Assembly (NCBI GenBank): GCA_049454855.1
Contig: JBMUAQ010000088.1
Span: forward strand, 1-8,675
DNA from: UBA2093 sp049454855
GTDB taxonomy: Bacteria > Actinomycetota > Acidimicrobiia > Acidimicrobiales > Ilumatobacteraceae
Direction of reading: 5' to 3'
DNA: 8,675 nt
Position numbers and translations under genes: made by a program. Below, piece by piece: positions 1-6,016 of the stretch. The first letter of the stretch is position 1; each line of letters starts with the position of its first letter. The notes under the pieces are model-generated. The model worked only from the letters and a program-made list of their open reading frames with translations, ran no database searches and had not been told where the DNA came from.

Positions 1-1101
1 GTGGCCGCGGGCACGGAACCGGGGGCCACGATGATCTACACGAGCGGCACCACGGGCAAGCCGAAGGGTGCGTTCCGCTCTGGCTCCTCCAGTGACGAGG
101 CCAAGGCCACGGGTGCGGCGCTGCTCGCCCACATCGGCTACACGCCCGACGACGTCTACCTCACCACGGGGCCGCTGTACCACAGCGGACCGGGCGGGTT
201 CATGAACACCGCGCAGGCGATGGGCCAGACCGTCGTCGTGCAGCGCAAGTTCGACCCCGAGGACTGGTTGAGGCTCGTGAGCACGTGGGGCGTCACCAGC
301 ACGTTCAGTGCGCCGACACCCATCCGCATGATCTGCAACCTCCCCGACGAGGTGAAAGCCCGTCACGACGTGAGCACCATGCGCCGCATGATCGCGAACG
401 CCGCGCCGTGGAGCTTCACGCTGAAGAAGATGTACCTCCGTGACTTCCCGGTCGAGTCGCTCTTCGAGGTGTACGGAAGCACGGAGCTGGGGGTGAACTG
501 CGTGCTCCGGCCGGAGGACCAGCTGCGCAAGCCAGGCTCGTGCGGCAGGCCGGCGCCGGGCGTGGAGATCCGGCTCTTCGACGACAACGGGAACGAGGTC
601 ACGGGAACGGGCCCGGACAACACGGGGGAACTGTTCGTCCGCAGCGCCTCGGTGTTCGCCGACTACTACAAGCAGCACGACAAGTACCTGGCCGACCGTC
701 GGGAGGGGTTCCAGACCGTGGGGGACATCGCCTACCGCGACGACGAGGGCTTCTATTACATCTGCGACCGCAAGAAGGACATGATCATCTCGGGCGGGAT
801 GAACATCTACCCGGCCGAGATCGAGGCATGTCTCGAGAACCACGACGACATCTACGAGGCCGCTGTGTTCGGCGTCCCGAGCGAGGAGTGGGGCGAGACG
901 GTCCATGCCGTCGTCGTGCGCCGGCCGGGCTCGTCAATCGACGAGCAGGGCGTCATCGAGCACGCGCGGAACAACCTCGCCAACTACAAGATCCCCCGTT
1001 CGGTCACCTGGATGGACGAGCTGCCGAAGACCGGGTCGGGGAAGATCCTGAAGCGCGAGCTGCGCGCACCCTTCTGGGCCGGTCGCGACAGCAAGGTGTG
1101 A
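1..1101 (+). CDS. Acyl-CoA synthetase (AMP-forming), C-terminal part, 5' end cut by window
   Basis: This is the last 366 codons of an ANL-superfamily enzyme that activates a carboxylic acid as an acyl-adenylate and transfers it to CoA. The frame is open from base 1 and the part starts just before the ATP-binding P-loop, so roughly the first third of a usual 500-550 residue enzyme lies upstream; the GTG at base 1 is probably an internal codon. Visible motifs, numbered within this piece: P-loop YTSGTTGKPKG (13-23), VYGSTE (158-162), a TVGD motif (239-242) with the aspartate that binds the ribose, the hinge DRKKDMIISGGMNIYP (256-271), and the C-terminal PKTGSGKILKREL (342-354) with the likely adenylation lysine K348. 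Both domains are intact. The acyl substrate cannot be told from sequence; a fatty or aromatic acid is possible. It ends 51 bases before era on the same strand, and nothing suggests a shared function. Family confidence is high, substrate unknown. Confidence 0.9.
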   Translation: MAAGTEPGATMIYTSGTTGKPKGAFRSGSSSDEAKATGAALLAHIGYTPDDVYLTTGPLYHSGPGGFMNTAQAMGQTVVVQRKFDPEDWLRLVSTWGVTSTFSAPTPIRMICNLPDEVKARHDVSTMRRMIANAAPWSFTLKKMYLRDFPVESLFEVYGSTELGVNCVLRPEDQLRKPGSCGRPAPGVEIRLFDDNGNEVTGTGPDNTGELFVRSASVFADYYKQHDKYLADRREGFQTVGDIAYRDDEGFYYICDRKKDMIISGGMNIYPAEIEACLENHDDIYEAAVFGVPSEEWGETVHAVVVRRPGSSIDEQGVIEHARNNLANYKIPRSVTWMDELPKTGSGKILKRELRAPFWAGRDSKV

Positions 1102-1139
1102 TTCGTACGGCACTCACCACGATCGGCCGCGCGAGTCGT

Positions 1140-1152
1140 TAGGTTGCATGCG
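1140..1152 (+). promoter_or_regulatory. Putative -10 box and leaderless start of era
   Basis: TAGGTT (1140-1145) fits the actinobacterial TANNNT -10 pattern and lies 7 bases before the GTG at 1153, the spacing expected if transcription starts on the start codon. There is no recognisable -35 box. The TTAGG within it could instead act as a weak ribosome binding site with a 9-base spacer, so both readings are open. Confidence 0.4.
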
Positions 1153-1992
1153 GTGAGAAGCGGTTTCGTCACATTCGTCGGGCGACCGAACGTCGGCAAG
1201 TCGTCGCTCGTCAACGCGATCTGCGGAACCAAGGTGAGCATCGTCTCCAACAAGCCCCAGACCACGCGCACGCGGATCCGCGGCGTGTACCACGGCGAGG
1301 GCTCCCAGATCGTGTTCGTCGACACGCCCGGGATCCACAAGCCGGTCACCCTCCTCGGAGAGCGGGTGAATGCGGTGGCGATCGACTCCGTCCATGACGT
1401 CGAGGTGGTGTGTCTCATCATCGATGCCACGAAGCCTTTCGGCCGCGGTGACCAGTGGGTGGCCAACAACGTCGACATGTCGCGCGCGTTCGTGGTGGTG
1501 AACAAGATCGACCGCGCATCCCCCGAAACTGTGCTCGAGCAGCTCCGCGCGGTGTCGGCCCTCGGGGCAGAGGAGTACTTCCCCGTGTCGGCCGCGACGG
1601 GGGAGGGGCTGGACCTGCTGCTCGGCGCCCTCCTCGAGCGCATGCCCGAGGGGCCCGAGTACTACCCGGCGGAGCTGGTGTCCGATGTGGACGAGCACAA
1701 GTGGGTCAGCGAGCTCGTGCGGGAGCAGCTGCTCGCCGTGCTGAAGGACGAACTGCCGTACTCGGTGGCCACGGCCGTGACCGAGTGGGAATGGCCGCGC
1801 GTGCGCTGTGAGATCTACGTGGAGCGCGACAGCCAGAAGGGCATGGTGATCGGGAAGGGCGGCGAGTTGCTCAAGCAGGTCGGCCGCGCGGTGCGCATGC
1901 AGCTTCCCGAGGGTGCCCACCTGGAGCTGCACGTCACGGTCGACAAGGACTGGCAGCAGCGCGCCGACCGGCTCGAGCGTCTCGGCTACTGA
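1153..1992 (+). CDS. era: GTPase Era, 16S rRNA-binding ribosome assembly factor
   Basis: Era is a GTPase that binds the 3' end of 16S rRNA and helps mature the 30S subunit. The 279-residue product has the full set: G1 GRPNVGKS (10-17), a switch region rich in TTRTR (37-41), G3 DTPG (57-60) followed by IHKP, G4 NKID (117-120), G5-like SAAT (146-149), and a C-terminal KH domain with GMVIGKGG (230-237) for RNA binding. Length is normal. The GTG at 1153 is preferred: it gives the family-typical N-terminus MRSGFVTFVGRPNVGKS and sits 7 bases after a TAGGTT -10-like box. A TTG at 1144 in frame would add three residues; the ATG at 1148 is out of frame. The gene converges on the dinG-like gene with only 9 bases between stop codons. 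Very confident in identity, fairly confident in the start. Confidence 0.97.
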   Translation: MRSGFVTFVGRPNVGKSSLVNAICGTKVSIVSNKPQTTRTRIRGVYHGEGSQIVFVDTPGIHKPVTLLGERVNAVAIDSVHDVEVVCLIIDATKPFGRGDQWVANNVDMSRAFVVVNKIDRASPETVLEQLRAVSALGAEEYFPVSAATGEGLDLLLGALLERMPEGPEYYPAELVSDVDEHKWVSELVREQLLAVLKDELPYSVATAVTEWEWPRVRCEIYVERDSQKGMVIGKGGELLKQVGRAVRMQLPEGAHLELHVTVDKDWQQRADRLERLGY

Positions 1993-2001
1993 GCGCGTGT
2001 G

Positions 2002-3894
2002 TCACCTCGCGGTGATGCTGCGCAGGAAGTCCTCCACCTCGCTGCGGTGCCGCGTGCGCGCCATGGGGGGAAGCGCCGCCAGCAGTGTCCTTCTGTAGCC
2101 ATGGGTGGCGAGGCGCCGGTCGAGCACGGCAACCGCGCCCCTGTCGGTGGTGGTGCGGATGAGACGTCCCGCAGCCTGCGCGAGTGACGTGGCACAGATC
2201 GGCAGGTCGATCGCCGAGAACGACACATCGCGGCCGACTGCCTCGCGGCGCGCCTCGAGGAGCGGGTCGTCCGGGCGCGGGAACGGCAGCTTGTCGAGCA
2301 CGACGAGGGACAGGGTGCGGCCGGGAAGGTCGACACCCTGGAAGAACGACTGCGAGGCGAAGATGCAGGACGACTCGTCGGCCATGAACATCTCGATCAG
2401 TCGCTGACGGGAGTACTCCCTCGGGGTGAGCACGGGATGGGGGATCCTCCTGCGCATCTCCTCGGCGGCGGCATGGAGCGCGTCGTTGCTGGTGAAGAGC
2501 GCGAGAGTGCGGCCCCCGGCTGCGCTGATGAGTGCCTCGAGTTCGTCGTGCACGAACGGCCGCCACTCCCGCGAACGCGGGTCGGGGAACTCCGGCGAGC
2601 AGTACAGGCGCGAGTTGCGTTCGTAATCGAACGGTGAGGGGACGCTGATGACCTCGGCACTCTCCGGGTCGAGCCCGACGCGGTCGGGCAGCGTGTTCGG
2701 GACGGTGGCGCTGGTGAGGACCGCGGTGCGTGTCTCCCACACCTCCTTCCTCATCGCGTCACCGACGTGCAGGGGCTTGATCTGCAGCACGGGCCGGTCG
2801 CTCGGCCCGTCGACATAGGCCACGTACCCGTTGAAGGAGCCGAGTGCGAGGTCCACCGCCTCGGCAAGACGGCCGATCTGGGTCTGCGCACGCAGACATG
2901 CCTGGGCGGTGGCCTCGTTGCCCGTGGGCACCGCCCGAAGTGCCTCGAGACACGAGTTCAACTGGATGCGGGCGAGTGCGAGGGGGTCCGCCATGTCCCG
3001 GGGCAGCGGGCTCGGCAGACGCCGGCCGTGGTGGGGCAGGAGGGATGCCGCGAAGCGGGATGCCTCGTTCTCGAGGGAGGCCGTGATGCCCGGGTCGGCG
3101 ATCACCCGGCGCACGGCTGCGGCCACGGACGAGAAACGTCCGGGGCGGAGGTCGACCCCGGTGGTGTCGCTGATCACCGACTCGAGCTGGTGCACCTCGT
3201 CGAAGATCACGACCTCGTGCTCGGGCAGGATTGCACCTCCGCTCGCGACGTTGAGGCCGTACAGGTGGAGGTTCACCACCACCACGTCCGCTGCGGCCGC
3301 GGCGTCCCGCGCACGTTCCGCGAAACAGGTGTCGCCCGAGGGGCACTTGGCCCGGCCGGGGCACTCGTCGGACCCGACGGACACAGCCGCCCTGGCCCGC
3401 TCCGAGGGTGTGCGGGGCAGTTCCTCGAGGTCGCCCGATGCAGTGGATCCCGACCACGCGAGGATGGCGTCGATCTCGCGCTTCAGCGCGCTGCTGGTCT
3501 CCTCGATCTCGAGCTGGCCGGCCTTCCCGGTGAGCTCACGCAGTCGCTGCGCGCACACGTAGTTGGACCGTCCCTTCAGCACGGCCCACGTGAACGGCAC
3601 GCCGAGCGTGCGCGACAGCAGCGGCAGGTCGTTGCGGCCGAGCTGGTCCTGGAGGGTCTTCGTTGCGGTTGCCACCACCGTCTTCCGGCCGCTCAGAACC
3701 GCCGGGACGAGGTAGCCGAGCGATTTTCCGGTGCCGGTGCCGGCCTGGACGATGATGGAGCGCCCCGACCCGAGTGCACGCGCGACCTCGTGCACCATCT
3801 CGTCCTGGCCGGGCCGTTCCTCGGCATTCTCGATCGTGGCCACGACCCGCCGCAGGGACTCGAGCGCCTCGCGCCCCTCCGCCTTTCCTGTCAC
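2002..3894 (-). CDS. dinG: DinG/XPD-family ATP-dependent DNA helicase with Fe-S cluster
   Basis: A 630-residue superfamily 2 helicase of the DinG/YoaA/XPD type, expected to unwind DNA 5' to 3' and to resolve structures such as R-loops and forked DNA. Numbered from the GTG start: Q-motif-like ERPGQDEMV (about 27-35), Walker A AGTGTGKS (51-58), four cysteines placed as in the XPD-type 4Fe-4S domain (C114, then C178, C184 and C190 in ECPGRAKCPSGDTC), Walker B DEVH (232-235), and motif VI QAAGRLIR (573-580). The cluster ligands are all present, so an active iron-sulfur helicase is likely. The GTG at 3894 is chosen because its last two bases open the TGA stop of uppS (GTGA overlap), the mark of translational coupling; an ATG 19 codons further upstream would overlap uppS more and adds a low-complexity arginine-rich segment. 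It converges on era. DinG versus YoaA orthology cannot be settled here. Confidence 0.93.
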   Translation of the reverse strand: MTGKAEGREALESLRRVVATIENAEERPGQDEMVHEVARALGSGRSIIVQAGTGTGKSLGYLVPAVLSGRKTVVATATKTLQDQLGRNDLPLLSRTLGVPFTWAVLKGRSNYVCAQRLRELTGKAGQLEIEETSSALKREIDAILAWSGSTASGDLEELPRTPSERARAAVSVGSDECPGRAKCPSGDTCFAERARDAAAAADVVVVNLHLYGLNVASGGAILPEHEVVIFDEVHQLESVISDTTGVDLRPGRFSSVAAAVRRVIADPGITASLENEASRFAASLLPHHGRRLPSPLPRDMADPLALARIQLNSCLEALRAVPTGNEATAQACLRAQTQIGRLAEAVDLALGSFNGYVAYVDGPSDRPVLQIKPLHVGDAMRKEVWETRTAVLTSATVPNTLPDRVGLDPESAEVISVPSPFDYERNSRLYCSPEFPDPRSREWRPFVHDELEALISAAGGRTLALFTSNDALHAAAEEMRRRIPHPVLTPREYSRQRLIEMFMADESSCIFASQSFFQGVDLPGRTLSLVVLDKLPFPRPDDPLLEARREAVGRDVSFSAIDLPICATSLAQAAGRLIRTTTDRGAVAVLDRRLATHGYRRTLLAALPPMARTRHRSEVEDFLRSITAR

Positions 3895-4592
3895 CTGGTC
3901 GCGACCAGCGAGAGAGCGCGGTCGAGTTCCGCCGCGTCGAAGTCGGGCCACGGCTTGTCGGTGAAGTAGGCCTTCGCGCCGGCGATCTGCCAGAGGAGGA
4001 AGTTCGAGATGCGGGTCTCGCCAGAGGTGCGCACGAGAACATCCACCGGGGGCAGCGACGGGTCATAGAGGTGCCGGCCGATTGAGACCGGGTCGACGGT
4101 CCCGGCGGATGCCGCCCCGCGCGCTGCATGCACGAGCTCCGCCCGGCCGCCGTAGTCGAATGCGACCGTGACCACGAGGCCGGTGTTCGCGGAGGTGTCG
4201 TCGACTGCCTTGCGGATGGCCCGCTGGATGTGGACGGGGGTCCTGGCGCCTTTCTCGGAGAACGGCCTGCCGATCCAGCGGATGGAGGCGTTGTTCCGGT
4301 TCATCTCGTCGACGCGACCGAAGATCATCCTGTGCAGCGAGAGAATGTGACGCACCTCGGGGCGGGGGCGGACCCAGTTCTCGGTGGAGAAACCGAACAC
4401 CGTGAGCCAGCCGACCCCGCGCGCTGCTGCGGCGCGCACCACCTCGGCAAGCGCCTTCTCGCCTGCGGTGTGCCCGTCGGTTCGTGGCAGGCCGCGTCGC
4501 CTGGCCCACCGGCCGTTGCCGTCCATCACGCACGCCACGTGGACCTTCCGGGAGGGGTCCCGCGGGGAGGGGAAGAAGGGCTGGTCGGTCAT
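3891..4592 (-). CDS. uppS: Cis-prenyltransferase (undecaprenyl/decaprenyl diphosphate synthase), catalytic subunit lacking the C-terminal RxG motif
   Basis: Cis-prenyltransferases add isopentenyl diphosphate units in cis to an allylic diphosphate, making the polyprenyl carrier used for peptidoglycan and other envelope glycans. The 233-residue protein has HVACVMDGNGRW (18-29) with catalytic D24, GHTAGEKAL (40-48; the residue after the histidine is usually Arg or Lys, here Thr), FGFSTENW (66-73), a DYGGR motif (146-150, usually NYGGR), RTSGETRISNFLLWQ (188-202) and WPDF (215-218). Two features are odd. At the position of E. coli E213 (AYAEL) the protein has AGAKA, with Lys207. It then ends ...DRALSLVATR, exactly where homologues continue into RxRRFGG, so the phosphate-binding RxG tail is absent. 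The stop overlaps the dinG start. The divergent gene at 4680 carries both missing elements. Catalytic family assignment is very firm; product chain length is unknown, and dependence on a partner is inference. Confidence 0.95.
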   Translation of the reverse strand: MTDQPFFPSPRDPSRKVHVACVMDGNGRWARRRGLPRTDGHTAGEKALAEVVRAAAARGVGWLTVFGFSTENWVRPRPEVRHILSLHRMIFGRVDEMNRNNASIRWIGRPFSEKGARTPVHIQRAIRKAVDDTSANTGLVVTVAFDYGGRAELVHAARGAASAGTVDPVSIGRHLYDPSLPPVDVLVRTSGETRISNFLLWQIAGAKAYFTDKPWPDFDAAELDRALSLVATR

Positions 4593-4679
4593 GGCGCGGT
4601 TCCACCCTAGTGAGGAGGCAGGTCACGGACGGGGCGACCCAACCCCCTGCGGACGGCGGTCCGTGGGAGAATCTGTCCC
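4593..4679. promoter_or_regulatory. Divergent promoter region between uppS and the NgBR-like gene
   Basis: These 87 bases hold the start signals of both halves of the proposed prenyltransferase. On the minus strand TAGGGT (4609-4604) is a -10 candidate 11 bases before the uppS ATG. On the plus strand GAGAAT (4667-4672) lies 7 bases before the GTG at 4680. No good -35 box is seen for either. Alternative ribosome binding sites exist (GGTGGA for uppS with an 8-base spacer; GGGAG at 4665-4669 for the other gene), so leaderless initiation is not certain. A perfect 5-base inverted repeat CGGAC-GGCG-GTCCG (4650-4663) ends just before the plus-strand -10 box, and CGGACGG occurs twice (4626-4632 and 4650-4656); either could be a regulator site, but in GC-rich DNA this is weak evidence. 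Confidence 0.45.
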
Positions 4680-5288
4680 GTGACAGGTTCCCCGCGACAC
4701 GAGGATGCGCTCGAGCATGCGGTGGTCTGCGGCGGAACCCCCGACGAGTGGTTGGCGATGTCGTCGCGGGAATGGACGGAGCGTTTTGCCACCGTCGCTC
4801 TCGGTGTCGGGTCCGTGGGCGCGCGCTGGGTCACGTTGCTTCCCCATCACGGCGAGCCGTTGAGCGTGTCCGCGATGACCCAGTTCGACGCGACCCTGGA
4901 GGCCACGGGAAAGGTGGAGCAGGTCGACGGTGCGGGCCACCGTCGCTGGGTCTGGAGGCGTGACGACGGTTTGACGGTGTGTGTCGACCCTTCGCCCGAC
5001 GGCCACGCACGCTTCGCCGGTGTGGTGGAGGGGATGCGCCGCGCAGGTGCCGACATCACGGAGGACTCTCTCGCCTCGTGGCTGCTGCATCCCGTCGAGA
5101 GTGAGCCCGACCTTGCGCTGATCCTCGGACCTCCCGACACCGTGCCACCGTCGCTCGTGTGGGAACTCGCGTACGCGGAGCTCGTGTTCCTCGACATCGC
5201 GTGGGGGGCGCTGCAGCCCGGGCACCTCGAGATGGCGGTTGCCGACTTCAACAGGCGGCACCGCAGGTTCGGCGGTCTCGACTCGTGA
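4680..5288 (+). CDS. NgBR/Nus1-like non-catalytic cis-prenyltransferase subunit (proposed UppS partner)
   Basis: The 202-residue protein is a degenerate cis-prenyltransferase. The N-terminal HAVVCGGTPDEW (13-24) aligns without gaps to the catalytic HVAxxMDGNGRW of UppS but has Gly19 in place of the essential aspartate. WVTLLPHHGE (50-59) matches the strand that in UppS leads into FSxENW. EPDLALILGPPDTVPPSLVW (142-161) occupies the place of the DLxIRTSGExRxSNFLLW segment and lacks RTSGE; its LGPPDT resembles the FGPVDS stretch I recall in human NgBR. AYAELVF (164-170) keeps the glutamate (E167) that UppS has lost, and the C-terminus NRRHRRFGG (191-199) holds an intact RxG motif. It is therefore expected to have no activity alone but to complete the active site of the divergently encoded UppS, as NgBR does for DHDDS. 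No membrane segment is visible, so it should be cytosolic. The GTG at 4680 sits 7 bases after GAGAAT. It overlaps recO by GTGA. Fold assignment is firm; the partner role is inference. Confidence 0.8.
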   Translation: MTGSPRHEDALEHAVVCGGTPDEWLAMSSREWTERFATVALGVGSVGARWVTLLPHHGEPLSVSAMTQFDATLEATGKVEQVDGAGHRRWVWRRDDGLTVCVDPSPDGHARFAGVVEGMRRAGADITEDSLASWLLHPVESEPDLALILGPPDTVPPSLVWELAYAELVFLDIAWGALQPGHLEMAVADFNRRHRRFGGLDS

Positions 5289-6004
5289 CGACGTGGCGCG
5301 ACGAGGCAATCGTGCTGGGCTCGCGCAAGTCGAGCGAGGCGAACCGTGTCGTCTTTCTTCTCACCGAGCACCACGGGAAGGTGGTCGTGGCGGCCAACGG
5401 GGCCCGCAAGTCGAAGAACGGGACCGGGGCGCGGTTGACGCCGATGAACCACGTGGACGTGCTCGTGCGACCCTCGCGCGGGATGCCCACCGTGGAGGAA
5501 GTACGGCTCGTCACCGTCCAGCACCGGCTCCACCGTGACCTCGTGAGGCTCACGCAGGGGATCGCCATGCTCGAGGTGGTCGACAAGATGACACCCGAGC
5601 ACGAGCCGGTGCCACGGATCTTCGCCATGCTCCGTGGCGCGCTCGCGACCCTCGAGGAATCGAGTTCGCCGCTGGTTCTCGGGGCGTTCTACTGGAAACT
5701 GCTCGAACTCGAGGGGGCCGGCCCTGTGGTGTCCGAATGTGCGCGTTGCGGGTCAACTGAGGGGCTCTGCTTCTTCGATCTCAGCGAGGGCGGCGCCGTG
5801 TGCGACGGGTGCGGAAGCGGGCTGCCTGTGTCTGCCGCCGCTCTCGGGATTCTCGGGATGGTTCTCGGCGGTCGCCTCCGGGGTGCGCTCGAGCTCGAGG
5901 ACTCCCCGGCAGTGCAGGAGGTCAGCAATCTCGCGATGAACGCGATGGAGGCGCACCTCGAGCGTGGCATCCGCAGTCTCGGTGTGTTCGACCGTCACTT
6001 GTAG
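5285..6004 (+). CDS. recO: DNA repair protein RecO
   Basis: RecO works with RecR and RecF to load RecA on SSB-coated single-stranded DNA during gap repair and recombination. The 239-residue product begins TTWRDEAIVLGSRKSSEANRV, typical of the N-terminal OB-fold, which continues through LTEHHGKVVVAANGARKSK (26-44). The middle is helical, and a zinc-finger-like pair CARC (152-155) and CDGC (173-176) lies in the C-terminal domain, as in many RecO proteins. The GTG start at 5285 shares four bases (GTGA) with the stop codon of the NgBR-like gene, so the two are probably translated as a coupled unit. A long upstream extension of the frame to 5159 would lie inside that gene and is not supported. The stop codon at 6002 lies within the putative -10 box of glyS. 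Length and domain order are normal. Confidence 0.94.
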   Translation: MTTWRDEAIVLGSRKSSEANRVVFLLTEHHGKVVVAANGARKSKNGTGARLTPMNHVDVLVRPSRGMPTVEEVRLVTVQHRLHRDLVRLTQGIAMLEVVDKMTPEHEPVPRIFAMLRGALATLEESSSPLVLGAFYWKLLELEGAGPVVSECARCGSTEGLCFFDLSEGGAVCDGCGSGLPVSAAALGILGMVLGGRLRGALELEDSPAVQEVSNLAMNAMEAHLERGIRSLGVFDRHL

Positions 6005-6016
6005 GCTCTGCTCCCT
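6002..6016 (+). promoter_or_regulatory. Putative -10 box and leaderless start of glyS
   Basis: TAGGCT (6002-6007) matches TANNNT and lies 9 bases before the ATG of glyS; its first three bases are the recO stop codon. No Shine-Dalgarno-like sequence exists in the 12-base gap (gctctgctccct), which makes a leaderless or coupled start the best explanation. Confidence 0.4.

Noticed and set aside
540..1142. A 200-codon plus-strand frame overlapping the acyl-CoA synthetase
   Set aside because: It is a frame-shifted, arginine-rich reading of the conserved synthetase domain with no motif of its own.
3895..3951. N-terminal extension of the dinG-like protein to an upstream ATG (19 extra codons)
   Set aside because: It would deepen the overlap with uppS and adds a low-complexity basic segment; the GTG with the GTGA overlap at 3894 explains the start better.
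2767..3969. A 400-codon open frame on the plus strand opposite the dinG-like gene
   Set aside because: The opposite strand encodes a helicase with all motifs in order; this frame has none and is explained by GC bias at third positions.
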